From an uncultured Bacteroidota bacterium (GTDB lineage: Bacteria; Bacteroidota; Bacteroidia; Bacteroidales; 4484-276), in NCBI GenBank assembly GCA_903944895.1, contig CAJATL010000168.1:1-42649 (forward strand): a DNA stretch of 42,649 nucleotides, given 5' to 3'. Each line of letters starts with the position of its first letter. The stretch's first letter is position 1. Below, one piece after another: positions 17,568 to 27,477 of the stretch. The translations under genes were made by a program, and so were the position numbers. The notes under the pieces are model-generated. The model did not search any database. It was not told the DNA's origin and saw nothing but the letters and a program-made list of their open reading frames with translations.

Positions 17568-17658
17568 CTGACAGGTCCTTTGGACGCTGTCAGGTTACCA
17601 AAAGGTTTCACCTTTTCAAAAGGTGAAACCTTTAAGATTAAGAAAAGGTGAAACCTTT
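17568..17658. repeat. Cluster of hairpin repeats
   Basis: First, CTGACAG (17568–17574) pairs with CTGTCAG (17587–17593), with inner GTCC/GGAC pairing. Next, AAAGGTTTCACCTTTT (17601–17616) is the exact complement of AAAAGGTGAAACCTTT (17618–17633), a 33-bp palindrome with a single central base. Finally, a third, direct copy of AAAAGGTGAAACCTTT is at 17643–17658. All lie between convergent genes, before the shared terminator. Confidence 0.8.
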
Positions 17659-17673
17659 AAACGTCGGCAAAAA

Positions 17674-17708
17674 AAAAGCCCCACCTTGCGGCGGGGCTTT
17701 TAAATTTT
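17674..17708. terminator. Bidirectional rho-independent terminator
   Basis: AAAAGCCCCACC (17674–17685) pairs with GGCGGGGCTTTT (17690–17701) with one mismatch and a TTGC loop. It has an A-run on the left and T-rich sequence on the right, so it can serve both ald (plus) and the giant secreted-protein gene (minus). Confidence 0.85.
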
Positions 17709-17721
17709 CCTTCAAAAGGTT

Positions 17722-20700
17722 TTATTTAACCACAACTTTCTCGATACGGAGAACGCTGTTGCCAGTAAACTTAATGAAGTAAACACCCTTAGGTTGGGAA
17801 GTGAGGTCGATTTCCTGAGAATTCAGTAATTTGCCTTCAACAACCTGCTGCCCTTGAGCATTCATAATTACATAATCGATATTGTTATCCATGCCATTAA
17901 CGCTGATATTGAAAATACCGGTTGATGGGTTTGGATAAATGGAGAGTCCGCTCAATGACGGGTTATTGATGCCGGTGATGCTCATGGTGAAGTTATCGAT
18001 AACCGATAAACCACTAACAGCAAACAAGCCATCAAAATTTGGTGATTGAACATTGTAGGTAACGTCAAGAATAAATTCTTCGTTGGTTGATGGACGCATC
18101 ACGCGGAAGTTGAGCATTTCGCCTTCGGCAAAACCATCAACATCATTTGTGGAGATATCATCAGCAAAGAGCGACATAGCCGTTGTGGTGCTGTTAACAA
18201 TCGTCATACCAGCGCACAATCCACCGTTTGTAAAGGCTCCGATAACGTCGCCGTTTACGAGCAATGAAGATGTGTTTTCGCTGAAGATAACCGTATGGCT
18301 TACGCCGGTATAGCTAACATCGTTCCAGTTGGTGATGTTTTCGCTGCGGACAGGCTTGTTGTAAGAATAACCCTTGTCGGCAACGCAAGCCGGGAAGGTG
18401 AATGTACCGGCAGCAGTCGTTTTAACATAGTAAGCTTTGCCAGGAACCAGCTCAAGCAAGGTATTGATGTTATAGGCAGGATAGTAAACACCGTTTCCGG
18501 CAATTTCAACTGCGATTACGAAACCATCAATATTGAGCAGTTCGGCTGCATCAACGTTACATGTTGAGAGTACAGGGAAAATGTTCCATCCGGCATTTAC
18601 AGCAACTGTTGTAGAAGCATAATCACCAGTAATGGTCAACGAAGCCTGGGCTGACATTTTGGTAAGATAACCGTGAGCATTTGAGAAATCACCCATGGTG
18701 TTGATACCGTAAGCTGGCCAGTAAAGATTTCCGAAGTACTGCGAAATGATCATATCAGCAGCAACAGGAGCTACAATTCCGGCAAAAGTTGCTTTTGCAG
18801 CAGGTGCAATGAATGATGACCATCCATTCCAGCCTAAAGGCATCGGGATAACCTGTGTTGGAGGTACAACTTCGTAAACTGAAACATCATCAATGTACCA
18901 GTCATCTGCATCATATCCCTGGTAAACAAAAGCAATGTGAACAACTTCACCAGCATAGGCTGATAAGTCGAGGTTCCATTCTGTCCAGGCAGCAACGCCT
19001 TCTCCCATTTCATAGAACTCTACAAAGTCGCCATCAGCAGGATCGGCACTTCCGGTCGAAATATAAACTGCTCTGTAAAAATAATATGTCGGGAATGCAA
19101 CATAATCCCAGAAGGATAATTGAGGTGCTGTTACTGTCGTTAAATCTAAACCAGGTGTAACCAACCAACCATCTTGTCCTAATGGATCAGCAGTACTATA
19201 ACCATGTTTTGCTGAATGTGTCGGAGAATGGGCATAGGTTGTCGAACTTGACCAAAATGTTCCCAAACCGTCGATGTCGTATGCATTCCAGCAAGCTGGC
19301 GGGAATACAACACCTTCGAAATCTTCACTAAATGGAAGACCTGATAATGGGCATGCTGTTGTGAAAGTATAAGGGCCAGCCCAGTCACTTTGCAAATCGA
19401 TGCAATCGTTCTGAACGTAGAATGAATAGGTTGTTGAAGCGTCTAATCCACCCAGTGTGTAAGGATTGGCAACAACACCAGGAACTAAAGTACCTTCACC
19501 TTGTACAAATCCAAATTCACCATATTCGATGTTCCAGAGTGTACCTGCTGAATTCCATCCAAGGTCGGCTGAATTCATGGTAAAATTGGTTGCTGTAAGC
19601 GCTGTTGGAATAGCACATGGAGGGCATTCGCCAATTCCTGCGTATAGTACAGTTCCTACAAGACCGGCGCCAATCGGGCTGACATTGTATAAAGTAGTGC
19701 CGGCAGGATCGATAATTTGTAATCCCATTTCTGCTGGCCACGAACCAGCAAAACTCCAGAATGCGTCGAAATCGAAACCGTCACAAATCGATACATATTG
19801 CGTAAAGGTTGCACCGGATGTAAATAAAGTTCCTAATGTAGCTACGACCAAACCGTTCTGACGAACCTGCATTAATCCACCATTCCAGCCGTCACCGTAA
19901 GTATCTTTCAGGATGAAGGTGTAATCACATGCGTATTCACACGAAGTAAGGAAGCTTACTGGGCCAGCCCATTCGCTGATGTAAGTTTCGCTGCAATTGG
20001 CCTGAACATAAACATCATAGCCGGTAAACGAATCGAGGTTGCCTAACACGTATGTTTTAGCTGCTAAATCAGGAACTAATGTACCTTCGGTGAGTGGGTC
20101 AAAACCAACCGGACCATAAACTAAATTCCAGGTGAGCTCGTTGCTTCCTGCAGCCCAGGTCAAGGTTGCTGAGTTTGTTGTAACATTGCTAACAGCAAGA
20201 TTTGTAGGAACAGGGCATTCAACAGTAACGCAAAGTTCGTTGGATTGTAAGGTTTCACCACCGGTAGCTGGAGCAATTACTTCACTTACTGTGTAGCAAT
20301 ATTCCGAACCCATCACAACATCACCATCATAATAGGTGTTACCATAAACATTGGCGATATCTGATCCATCACGGAATACATTGTAGTATGGAAGGAAAGC
20401 ATCAACTGCGGTAAGCTCAGCCACGTAATTATTATAATTACCACATGGATTTCCAACAAAAAGCTGGTTTCCAACCCATAGCCAGTATTTTCCCGGAGGT
20501 ACAGTTGCTGTAGCTACGGCAGTGCCGCAAGCCATTGCAGTTGCATCATCTAAAATGGTAAGACCAGCACACGCTGCATTTCCATCAATAATAAAGGCTA
20601 ATACAGGGAATTCGGCAGAAACTGTCCATGTTAATGTTTTTGGTGTCTCAATGGTCAATTCATACCAGTCGGTATCTCTCGAACCGCCATTGGCCCATGC

Positions 20701-23700
20701 TGAACCACAATAAACATCGCCAATCGAAATTGGAGTATAAGTAGGAATTGCAGGAGTTAAAGCATTGCAACCACTGTTTAAGTCCTGGCCGCAGAGTTCG
20801 CCTTCAGCTAATGAGCCAACCGGGCACTCAACAAGACAAGGTTCACCAAGTTCAATAGTGAAGTCAAATCCTGTAGTTTCCCAGGTATCAATCCAGGATA
20901 TCTTGTAGGTAATGCCTGCAACTGCATTAAAGGTAACGCCAGATGAAAACTCATAAGATACACAACCTTCGAGTAAATCATCATTTGCGGCAACTAACAA
21001 ACCACCGCAAGCATCATAAACTTCCAGGTCAGTATCAACTTCCTGTCCATCAAGACAGGAGGAAATTGTGATTGCTTTGTTTTCGGTAGGTGTAAATTCG
21101 AACCAGTAAGGTGCCTGAGGTGCAGTGTTTAAACCAACAACAGCAGGAATTGCTAATTCACAGGATTCACCGGGTTGAGGAGTATAATCTTCAACAGTGA
21201 AGTTAAAGGCTGCGATACAATTTGGTGTTGGCCAGGTATCCATCATAATGTAATAAGTACCGGCAGCAAGTTGCTGGGTAATGGTAACTCCACCTGCACT
21301 AACATTGGTGGCTGTTGCAATACAGGTTGCTCCCGGAGGGCATGCATCAGTAACCAACATTCCTGTCCAGGTATCGGTAGTAGTCATGGTAAACTTAATG
21401 GTTTTTGTTTCGGTAAGAACAAGCTGATAAATAATGTCCTCACCACCATCATAATATCCAAGACAGGTCGCATCGTAGGTATTACCGCGTCCGCAGGTAG
21501 TATTTGCATCGGTGTATGGTAATGCTCCGATTACGATAGGATTGGTGCAATCGTCGCCAATTGCTCTGCCTGATCCGTTTTCAACAACCATGGTAGGTCC
21601 GTGCAGTAACTCAGCTTTATTGGCTTTGGAATTCATTTGTTTTCCATTTGCCATATTTCCGGTATTGCCTTCAATTGCAGTGAGTGCCCTTGCAGCTTTT
21701 TCCTGATTACTTTCCCATTCAAGGAAAATTTCAAGACCGGCCTGTTCGGCTGTGATGAGTGTAGGAGGAGGCATAATACTAACATAGGCAGGAAGTGTAG
21801 CTGCCGATTCGCCCTGAGGATAAACTCCCTTAACGGTGTAGGCATAGTCGCCTGCTGCAAGGTTAAAATCATCATACGATAAGCCTGTTGAATTACCAAC
21901 CAAACTACCATCCCTATAGATGTTGTAACTGGTCAGAGGCCTTGTTCCGCCATTTTCGGTAATCGAAACTGTTGGAGGATCAACCAAAACTGGTCTTGAT
22001 ACCAATGTTCCGGTATTGATAACCTTTGAAGTATTGTTAACAACAGGCTGTGGCATTGAGGCACCTTTGGCGGCGTCAATATAAGCTTTAATAGCCCAGT
22101 TGTAAGTGAGAGCTACATTAAGTGCTGTAAGTGTTGTCCAGGCACCGTTCCAATACATCATATTACCCAAACCTTCATCCTGAGGACCGGCATCACAACC
22201 AGCAGGATAACCAGCAGTTGTATTAACATTGTATCCAACCCAGAGTTCTTTGGTGGCATCAATGGCAACTGGTGTTTGTAGTGTTAATTCATTCCATACG
22301 TCAGTAACAATTGATGCAGTAGATATTACCTCTGAGTAGATCAATGTTGGTGGAGATACACCTTCCCAAATCTTAATGGTATAGGTACAAACTGTTCCTG
22401 CTTCGCCGGGCCAGAATTGTACTTTCGTTACCGAACCACCTTCGAGAAGAGCCAGGTCGGCAGGTAAAAACCGTGCTGCAACATCAAAGTTGGCCGGGCC
22501 ATTAACACCGATCGAATTTGAAATGGCATCCTGCGAATAGGTAAGCCATGCAGGTGTAAATCCTCCCGGGCCAATCCAAGAAAGGTGAACATCAAAATAA
22601 TCAACAACATGGGCTTGTAAACCTGCCGGTGGAGTTAGATACAAGTTCAGTGCAAAGTTTTTTGTAGTCGTTAAGTTCGGAAGTACTACAACTGGTGCAG
22701 TCTGTGTTACATAAGCTTCCAATTCAGCTTTTACAGTGTAGTTTCCTTCAGGAACTTTTAAGAACTCATAAAAACCATTGGCATCTGTTGTATCACTTAA
22801 TGATCTGAGTTCGTCAGCAGTAATCACAACACCTTCCAAAGGCTGATTGTTGTATGCATCGGTAACAGTTCCATTAAGTGTTCCTTCACCTTTGGTACCA
22901 AATGTCCAGACTGTACCTAAAGTTGTACCGGCTGAGTTTTTGCTGGTAATCTGCCAGTTGTAGGTGGTTTGCTTTAATAATTTCAGATTTATTGAGGCAG
23001 CATCCCATGAATTACCGGCAAAGTATGGTGATTGATAAACAGTGGTCAACGGTGGTTTTGTGATCTTAATCCTGACCGAATCGGTTCTTGCTCCATTGGT
23101 CCAGCTAAATACAGGCTGGGTAGGAACAAGTGTTGAACCATTTGCAGGATATGGATTGGTAGCCACAGCAGGAGCTGTTAACCAGGCAACATTTAATGTT
23201 ACCGGAATTTCAATGCTTCCTTTTGCATCAGGAAGAGCGTTATGGTCAATGCTAATTATTGCTGACTGAGTTGAAGGGTCAATAAGTCCGGTAGCATCAA
23301 AATTAACATTAACATCTTGAGATTCACCCGGATTCACGGTTCCACTATAATTGTCCAGTGAAATCCATTTAGGACCAGCATTGGCAAGTTCTAATATCCA
23401 AACCACATCATTTTGTGATACACCCATAATTGACCATTTTCCAGGTACAGCACCGTCGGAAATTTCAAGGCCTCCTGAAGAAGTTGCTGCTGCTGTTATT
23501 CCGAAAGCAGCTAAATTAAATGTCTGTACAGTGGCACCCGTCATATCAACCTGAATAATAATATGTGTATTTGTGCCAGTTGCAGGTGTATAGGCCCAAA
23601 TAAACGGACCTCCTGGTGTAACATTGTCGTAAGCAAGTCCGCTGATTCCACCAAATGCAGGAGTAACTGTCTGTACTACTGCTCCTGAACGGTTAATTAG

Positions 23701-26700
23701 TCTGAATGGCCCCGTAAAACTTGCTGCAGTTACCCAGAAACCGTCATTATCAGGATCGTAAGCAATACCACGAACCTGACTACCTGTTGCAGTGATTGTA
23801 CTTACCAATGTTTTGGTTGTAAAATCCATCTGATAAATTACTGCACTGTTGGGTGAGCCATAAAAGTACTGACCATCATAAGCCAGATCTCTTGTAAGAC
23901 CAGCTCCCGGAATTGAGAATGATTCAATCCATGTTCCATCCAAATTGTATTTGTCATATTGATTTAAGTTCCACCTGCCTGTGTAAAGGAAATTACCATC
24001 AGATGCTACTGCGTATGTACCCGCAACATCATGAACAGGGAAAGAACCCAAAAGATCAAACACTTCATCAGTAGCCTCAGGTTTATAATTGGAAGGATTG
24101 GGATCAACTTCATCGGATGAAGCAACTGTTTTTGGTTGAGTTTGTTTTAATATCTGCAAGTTACTATGTCTGGGTTCTACTGGCAGAACTACTGCACTCC
24201 AATCCAAAGGACCTGTACCTCCAACGTTGGAGATCGAGAGCACCTGGCTTGCCGTTTGTTCCGGCTCAAGTGATTGAGTGAAAAGTAATGGACTTACCTG
24301 AATTTTTGGGAAAGTAAGTGCAAAATTCTGTGTGGTTGTTTGCCCTAAAACAATGGTTACCGGAGCAGTAGCAGTGAGGTATCCTGCTGCGCTGCAGGTA
24401 AAAGTGTAACTTCCAATGCCAATCACAGGAAAACTGTAATAACCTGTTGCATCAGTAGTAGCAGAATATACGCCAGATTGTACCACGGCGCCTGCAATTG
24501 GTCCTTTGGCTGTTGCAGAGGTAACATAACCTTCAAGGCTACCTATTTGTGCCTGTAGAACATTTACTTTGTAATCTTCGGTTTCGCCCCATGAGCTGAC
24601 AAGGCAAGGTCCGGTAGTTGAAGATTCTTTACAAACTACCCTCATTAGAGTATTTCCTAAGGTTGCCGTAATTGGAACGTTAATATTGGCATTAATGATG
24701 TGTGTGTTTGAACTGGCAAATGGCCAGATAATTGACTCTTCACCCGGGTCTGTTAATACACCATTCTGATTCCAGTCGAAGTAAACCCGTACATCATGTC
24801 CATAAGCAGTACCTGCGCACTCAGTGACCTGAACAGAGATTGCTGCTGCAGAAGCGGCTGTAATATCTGTGGCTGCAATTGAAGTAAAATTACTGTACAA
24901 ATCTGCTGTACCTGTTGCAGTACCTTGCGAGCCTGTAAGGCTGGCACATGCACTTGTATTATTCAGGGTGGTGCCGAAGGTAACCGCCGTAATGTCTTCA
25001 TCACCTGCACTGGCTGCGCCGGATGGGCAATAAGATGCAAAAAGATCAGAATTACCCGTAACGGCAACATTGCCGGTAGCTCCACCGCCAACATGGGTAA
25101 CGTTTCCGGTGTAATAAGTCATTGGTGCAGTTGGTGCACATCTGACATAGACTGTAGCTGCAGCCAAAGTTCCTGAAGTGTATGGAATATTCACGGTATT
25201 ACCAAATCCTGAACCTGAGGCAAGTGATACCTGGAAATTTGCAGGTGCGGTAACTACGATGTTGGATGGAAATCCGGTAAGATTGGCTCCGGCAATAGTA
25301 TAACTCTGTGGAGGTGAATATCCGCTAACAGGTCCGTAGCCGCAAGCAATCGTTGTTTCAGGAATAAAAGTAAAGAAAGGTGCTAATGGAGTAGCAGCTA
25401 TGGTAATTTGATCCACATTGATACTCAATTGATCACCGATACTGAAACAATGCCAACCTACGTAATAGGTACCTGTTGTTGCAGGAGTGAAGGAACCGGT
25501 CCCCAATGTAAAAGCTGCTTTGTAAAAGCTAACGTCGCTGAATATTGCCGGGCTTGTCATTCCAGCTGCAGTTGGTGCATCGCCCCACTTAACTTCAAGG
25601 CTTTCTAAATAGGTTGCCGAACCTCCTTTATAGTAAAATTTAACATCGTAACTCTGGCCACCAGTTAAAGCCAAACCCTGAGTAATGTACCAGTCGTTCT
25701 GCGTTACGCCGGCGGCACTGTATCCAATGCGAAGATTGTTAAGTCCATTATAGGGAGTTGTGGTCGAATTAACCCATTTAACAAGGTCGGCATTTGCGTC
25801 AATAATAACTCCGCAACCAACTGCAGGCACAGTGTAACTATCAAAGTTTTCGACAAACGGGACTGTAGTGGCACCACAAACAGTGGTAAAACTCCATATT
25901 GCTCCATTTGTAACCAAAGCATTATAATACTCAATAACCTGCCATTGATAAGCAGAATTGCTGGTAAGATTGGAATAGGTGTATGATCCGGTAGCACCTG
26001 CAGTGCCGCCTGTAACAACCTGTGTCATGTTTCCGGTAGGTCCAAATTTAAGGTCATAGGTAAGTGTGTTTGCTCCAAAAGTCCAGGTAATATTACCATT
26101 TAAGGGTATTCCGGTTGCCGCATTAGCAGGGTTGGGATTTGAAGGAGGAACTGGTTGATTTGGATCTGCAGGAGCAAAAGTGAAAGTTTGTCCTACTATT
26201 GGAATAATTCCTGGTGCAAATGTGCAGGTTGCAGCATTGCTGGCTCCGGCTACTGTAGCAGCCCAGTTGGTAGTTGTGCTTCTGTTATTATAATCAGCAT
26301 TTGTTGCCCCGCGCAATCCAACTTGTAAGGTTGCAGTTGTACTTGTTGTTGCAATAGTACCGCCATAAACAAATGTAATGGCTCCGGTTACGGTGTTCAA
26401 TCTGGCTTGAAAGCTCAGGATATGTGTTGTGAAGGTAGTTCCATACCTTCTTATATCCTGCCATTGAACAACAATCTCGTTACCAACTGCTGTGTTGTAC
26501 GAAATTTTTGGAGAGCCGGAGGCTGCATTTTGAAGGTCGTTGGCATATGGGGCAATTGCCCCCGGATAAGTTCCAGTGCCGCTAATAGGTACGTAACCGG
26601 AAGGTGCAACAGCACCTAATGTCAACCAGCCGTTTGCCGATACATACATGGTTGTGTAGGCGACTCCGTTGTAAGTAAAACTTGGAATGGTAATGGCTGC

Positions 26701-26865
26701 AGAGACGTTATCATCAAATGTCGCCGACCACAGCACTGTTTCAGAAGCAAGGGCAGTGTAGGCCCCCGATGAACCCGCAAAGGTGTATGTGCTCACCGCT
26801 GCGTTTGTGTTCCAGGCGAGCGCCAGGAACAGCATTAACAAAATCAAACTTGTAACTCTTTTCAT
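17722..26865 (-). CDS. Giant multidomain T9SS-secreted protein (3047 residues)
   Basis: It starts with a signal peptide (KRVTSLILLMLFLALAW, cleavage near NAA). Approximate layout: choice-of-anchor/MAM-like beta-sandwich (335–490); GEVED-type domain (610–770, FDWNQNG, WGETEDYKV); carboxypeptidase-regulatory-like domain (773–850); WD/NHL-like propeller segment (925–1145); BACON/Fn3-like parts (1160–1320); second carboxypeptidase-regulatory-like domain (1325–1400); Fn3-like units; Cys-containing prepeptidase-like domains (1768–2130); a DTYGDGWNGG domain (about 2305); Fn3; and a second MAM-like domain (2508–2670). The C-terminus (about 2965–3047) is a type A T9SS sorting domain: LSIYPNPSTGIFNISV, then YVIMNAQGQ and GVYFIKF. 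I recognise no protease or glycosidase core, so adhesion or a matrix role is inferred. The gene stands alone, with a good promoter upstream and a terminator downstream. Confidence 0.9.
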   Translation of the reverse strand: MKRVTSLILLMLFLALAWNTNAAVSTYTFAGSSGAYTALASETVLWSATFDDNVSAAITIPSFTYNGVAYTTMYVSANGWLTLGAVAPSGYVPISGTGTYPGAIAPYANDLQNAASGSPKISYNTAVGNEIVVQWQDIRRYGTTFTTHILSFQARLNTVTGAITFVYGGTIATTSTTATLQVGLRGATNADYNNRSTTTNWAATVAGASNAATCTFAPGIIPIVGQTFTFAPADPNQPVPPSNPNPANAATGIPLNGNITWTFGANTLTYDLKFGPTGNMTQVVTGGTAGATGSYTYSNLTSNSAYQWQVIEYYNALVTNGAIWSFTTVCGATTVPFVENFDSYTVPAVGCGVIIDANADLVKWVNSTTTPYNGLNNLRIGYSAAGVTQNDWYITQGLALTGGQSYDVKFYYKGGSATYLESLEVKWGDAPTAAGMTSPAIFSDVSFYKAAFTLGTGSFTPATTGTYYVGWHCFSIGDQLSINVDQITIAATPLAPFFTFIPETTIACGYGPVSGYSPPQSYTIAGANLTGFPSNIVVTAPANFQVSLASGSGFGNTVNIPYTSGTLAAATVYVRCAPTAPMTYYTGNVTHVGGGATGNVAVTGNSDLFASYCPSGAASAGDEDITAVTFGTTLNNTSACASLTGSQGTATGTADLYSNFTSIAATDITAASAAAISVQVTECAGTAYGHDVRVYFDWNQNGVLTDPGEESIIWPFASSNTHIINANINVPITATLGNTLMRVVCKESSTTGPCLVSSWGETEDYKVNVLQAQIGSLEGYVTSATAKGPIAGAVVQSGVYSATTDATGYYSFPVIGIGSYTFTCSAAGYLTATAPVTIVLGQTTTQNFALTFPKIQVSPLLFTQSLEPEQTASQVLSISNVGGTGPLDWSAVVLPVEPRHSNLQILKQTQPKTVASSDEVDPNPSNYKPEATDEVFDLLGSFPVHDVAGTYAVASDGNFLYTGRWNLNQYDKYNLDGTWIESFSIPGAGLTRDLAYDGQYFYGSPNSAVIYQMDFTTKTLVSTITATGSQVRGIAYDPDNDGFWVTAASFTGPFRLINRSGAVVQTVTPAFGGISGLAYDNVTPGGPFIWAYTPATGTNTHIIIQVDMTGATVQTFNLAAFGITAAATSSGGLEISDGAVPGKWSIMGVSQNDVVWILELANAGPKWISLDNYSGTVNPGESQDVNVNFDATGLIDPSTQSAIISIDHNALPDAKGSIEIPVTLNVAWLTAPAVATNPYPANGSTLVPTQPVFSWTNGARTDSVRIKITKPPLTTVYQSPYFAGNSWDAASINLKLLKQTTYNWQITSKNSAGTTLGTVWTFGTKGEGTLNGTVTDAYNNQPLEGVVITADELRSLSDTTDANGFYEFLKVPEGNYTVKAELEAYVTQTAPVVVLPNLTTTKNFALNLYLTPPAGLQAHVVDYFDVHLSWIGPGGFTPAWLTYSQDAISNSIGVNGPANFDVAARFLPADLALLEGGSVTKVQFWPGEAGTVCTYTIKIWEGVSPPTLIYSEVISTASIVTDVWNELTLQTPVAIDATKELWVGYNVNTTAGYPAGCDAGPQDEGLGNMMYWNGAWTTLTALNVALTYNWAIKAYIDAAKGASMPQPVVNNTSKVINTGTLVSRPVLVDPPTVSITENGGTRPLTSYNIYRDGSLVGNSTGLSYDDFNLAAGDYAYTVKGVYPQGESAATLPAYVSIMPPPTLITAEQAGLEIFLEWESNQEKAARALTAIEGNTGNMANGKQMNSKANKAELLHGPTMVVENGSGRAIGDDCTNPIVIGALPYTDANTTCGRGNTYDATCLGYYDGGEDIIYQLVLTETKTIKFTMTTTDTWTGMLVTDACPPGATCIATATNVSAGGVTITQQLAAGTYYIMMDTWPTPNCIAAFNFTVEDYTPQPGESCELAIPAVVGLNTAPQAPYWFEFTPTENKAITISSCLDGQEVDTDLEVYDACGGLLVAANDDLLEGCVSYEFSSGVTFNAVAGITYKISWIDTWETTGFDFTIELGEPCLVECPVGSLAEGELCGQDLNSGCNALTPAIPTYTPISIGDVYCGSAWANGGSRDTDWYELTIETPKTLTWTVSAEFPVLAFIIDGNAACAGLTILDDATAMACGTAVATATVPPGKYWLWVGNQLFVGNPCGNYNNYVAELTAVDAFLPYYNVFRDGSDIANVYGNTYYDGDVVMGSEYCYTVSEVIAPATGGETLQSNELCVTVECPVPTNLAVSNVTTNSATLTWAAGSNELTWNLVYGPVGFDPLTEGTLVPDLAAKTYVLGNLDSFTGYDVYVQANCSETYISEWAGPVSFLTSCEYACDYTFILKDTYGDGWNGGLMQVRQNGLVVATLGTLFTSGATFTQYVSICDGFDFDAFWSFAGSWPAEMGLQIIDPAGTTLYNVSPIGAGLVGTVLYAGIGECPPCAIPTALTATNFTMNSADLGWNSAGTLWNIEYGEFGFVQGEGTLVPGVVANPYTLGGLDASTTYSFYVQNDCIDLQSDWAGPYTFTTACPLSGLPFSEDFEGVVFPPACWNAYDIDGLGTFWSSSTTYAHSPTHSAKHGYSTADPLGQDGWLVTPGLDLTTVTAPQLSFWDYVAFPTYYFYRAVYISTGSADPADGDFVEFYEMGEGVAAWTEWNLDLSAYAGEVVHIAFVYQGYDADDWYIDDVSVYEVVPPTQVIPMPLGWNGWSSFIAPAAKATFAGIVAPVAADMIISQYFGNLYWPAYGINTMGDFSNAHGYLTKMSAQASLTITGDYASTTVAVNAGWNIFPVLSTCNVDAAELLNIDGFVIAVEIAGNGVYYPAYNINTLLELVPGKAYYVKTTAAGTFTFPACVADKGYSYNKPVRSENITNWNDVSYTGVSHTVIFSENTSSLLVNGDVIGAFTNGGLCAGMTIVNSTTTAMSLFADDISTNDVDGFAEGEMLNFRVMRPSTNEEFILDVTYNVQSPNFDGLFAVSGLSVIDNFTMSITGINNPSLSGLSIYPNPSTGIFNISVNGMDNNIDYVIMNAQGQQVVEGKLLNSQEIDLTSQPKGVYFIKFTGNSVLRIEKVVVK

Positions 26866-27050
26866 AAAACGTTAGGTTTAAATTAATAATAAGAAAAATT
26901 AAATTTAAAATGAAAATTTGCAAGGAAATGAATGAAAGGAAAAACCAGCTAATTGATTGAATGTCAATAAGCAGAATTTAAAATAGTAACATGAAGGAGG
27001 ATAAGTGTAATGTTCAATCATAGGCTATTTCAATTAATTACCATATGGTG

Positions 27051-27080
27051 CAAATATAGAAAATTTTATTAAAAATCAAG
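27051..27080 (-). promoter_or_regulatory. Promoter of the giant T9SS protein gene
   Basis: On the minus strand: TTG (27080–27078), a 19-bp spacer, then TATATTTG (27058–27051), the full Bacteroidota -33/-7 pattern. The leader would be about 180 nt before the ATG at 26865. Confidence 0.6.
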
Positions 27081-27357
27081 TTTAAAAAAAATTTATTGAA
27101 AGCCAAATTGACAATTCTGCTCAATCATGAGTAAAAATCACTCTTTTGGCTAAACTTTTTTACTGATACTATTTTTCGCAAAATGTTAACTATAAGTTAA
27201 ATTACTATTTGTAAATCAATCAAAAGTGATTGGTCTGTAATGATTCTGGCTCTAATTTTGGTTCTCCAGTAAATCCGTTAAAAATCATTAAAAAGTTTTA
27301 AAATCATCATTTACCGAATGCAAAAAGACACTTTTTTGCACAAAAATAAGCAAGCTG

Positions 27358-27472
27358 ACATCTAAAGACAAAACACAAAAAGCAAAACTCAAAAAGCAAA
27401 ACTCAAAAAACAAAAAACAAAAAACAAAACTCAAAAAACAAAACTCAGATTGCAAAGCGCAGAGCGCCCAGC
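27358..27472 (+). repeat. A-rich heptanucleotide repeat
   Basis: Seven-bp words AAAAAGC, AAAACTC and AAAAAAC follow one another in register, ending in AAAGCGC AGAGCGC words. The same family recurs at 32255–32310 (inside the end of the NusG-like gene) and 42315–42365. Confidence 0.8.
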
Positions 27473-27477
27473 AGTGA

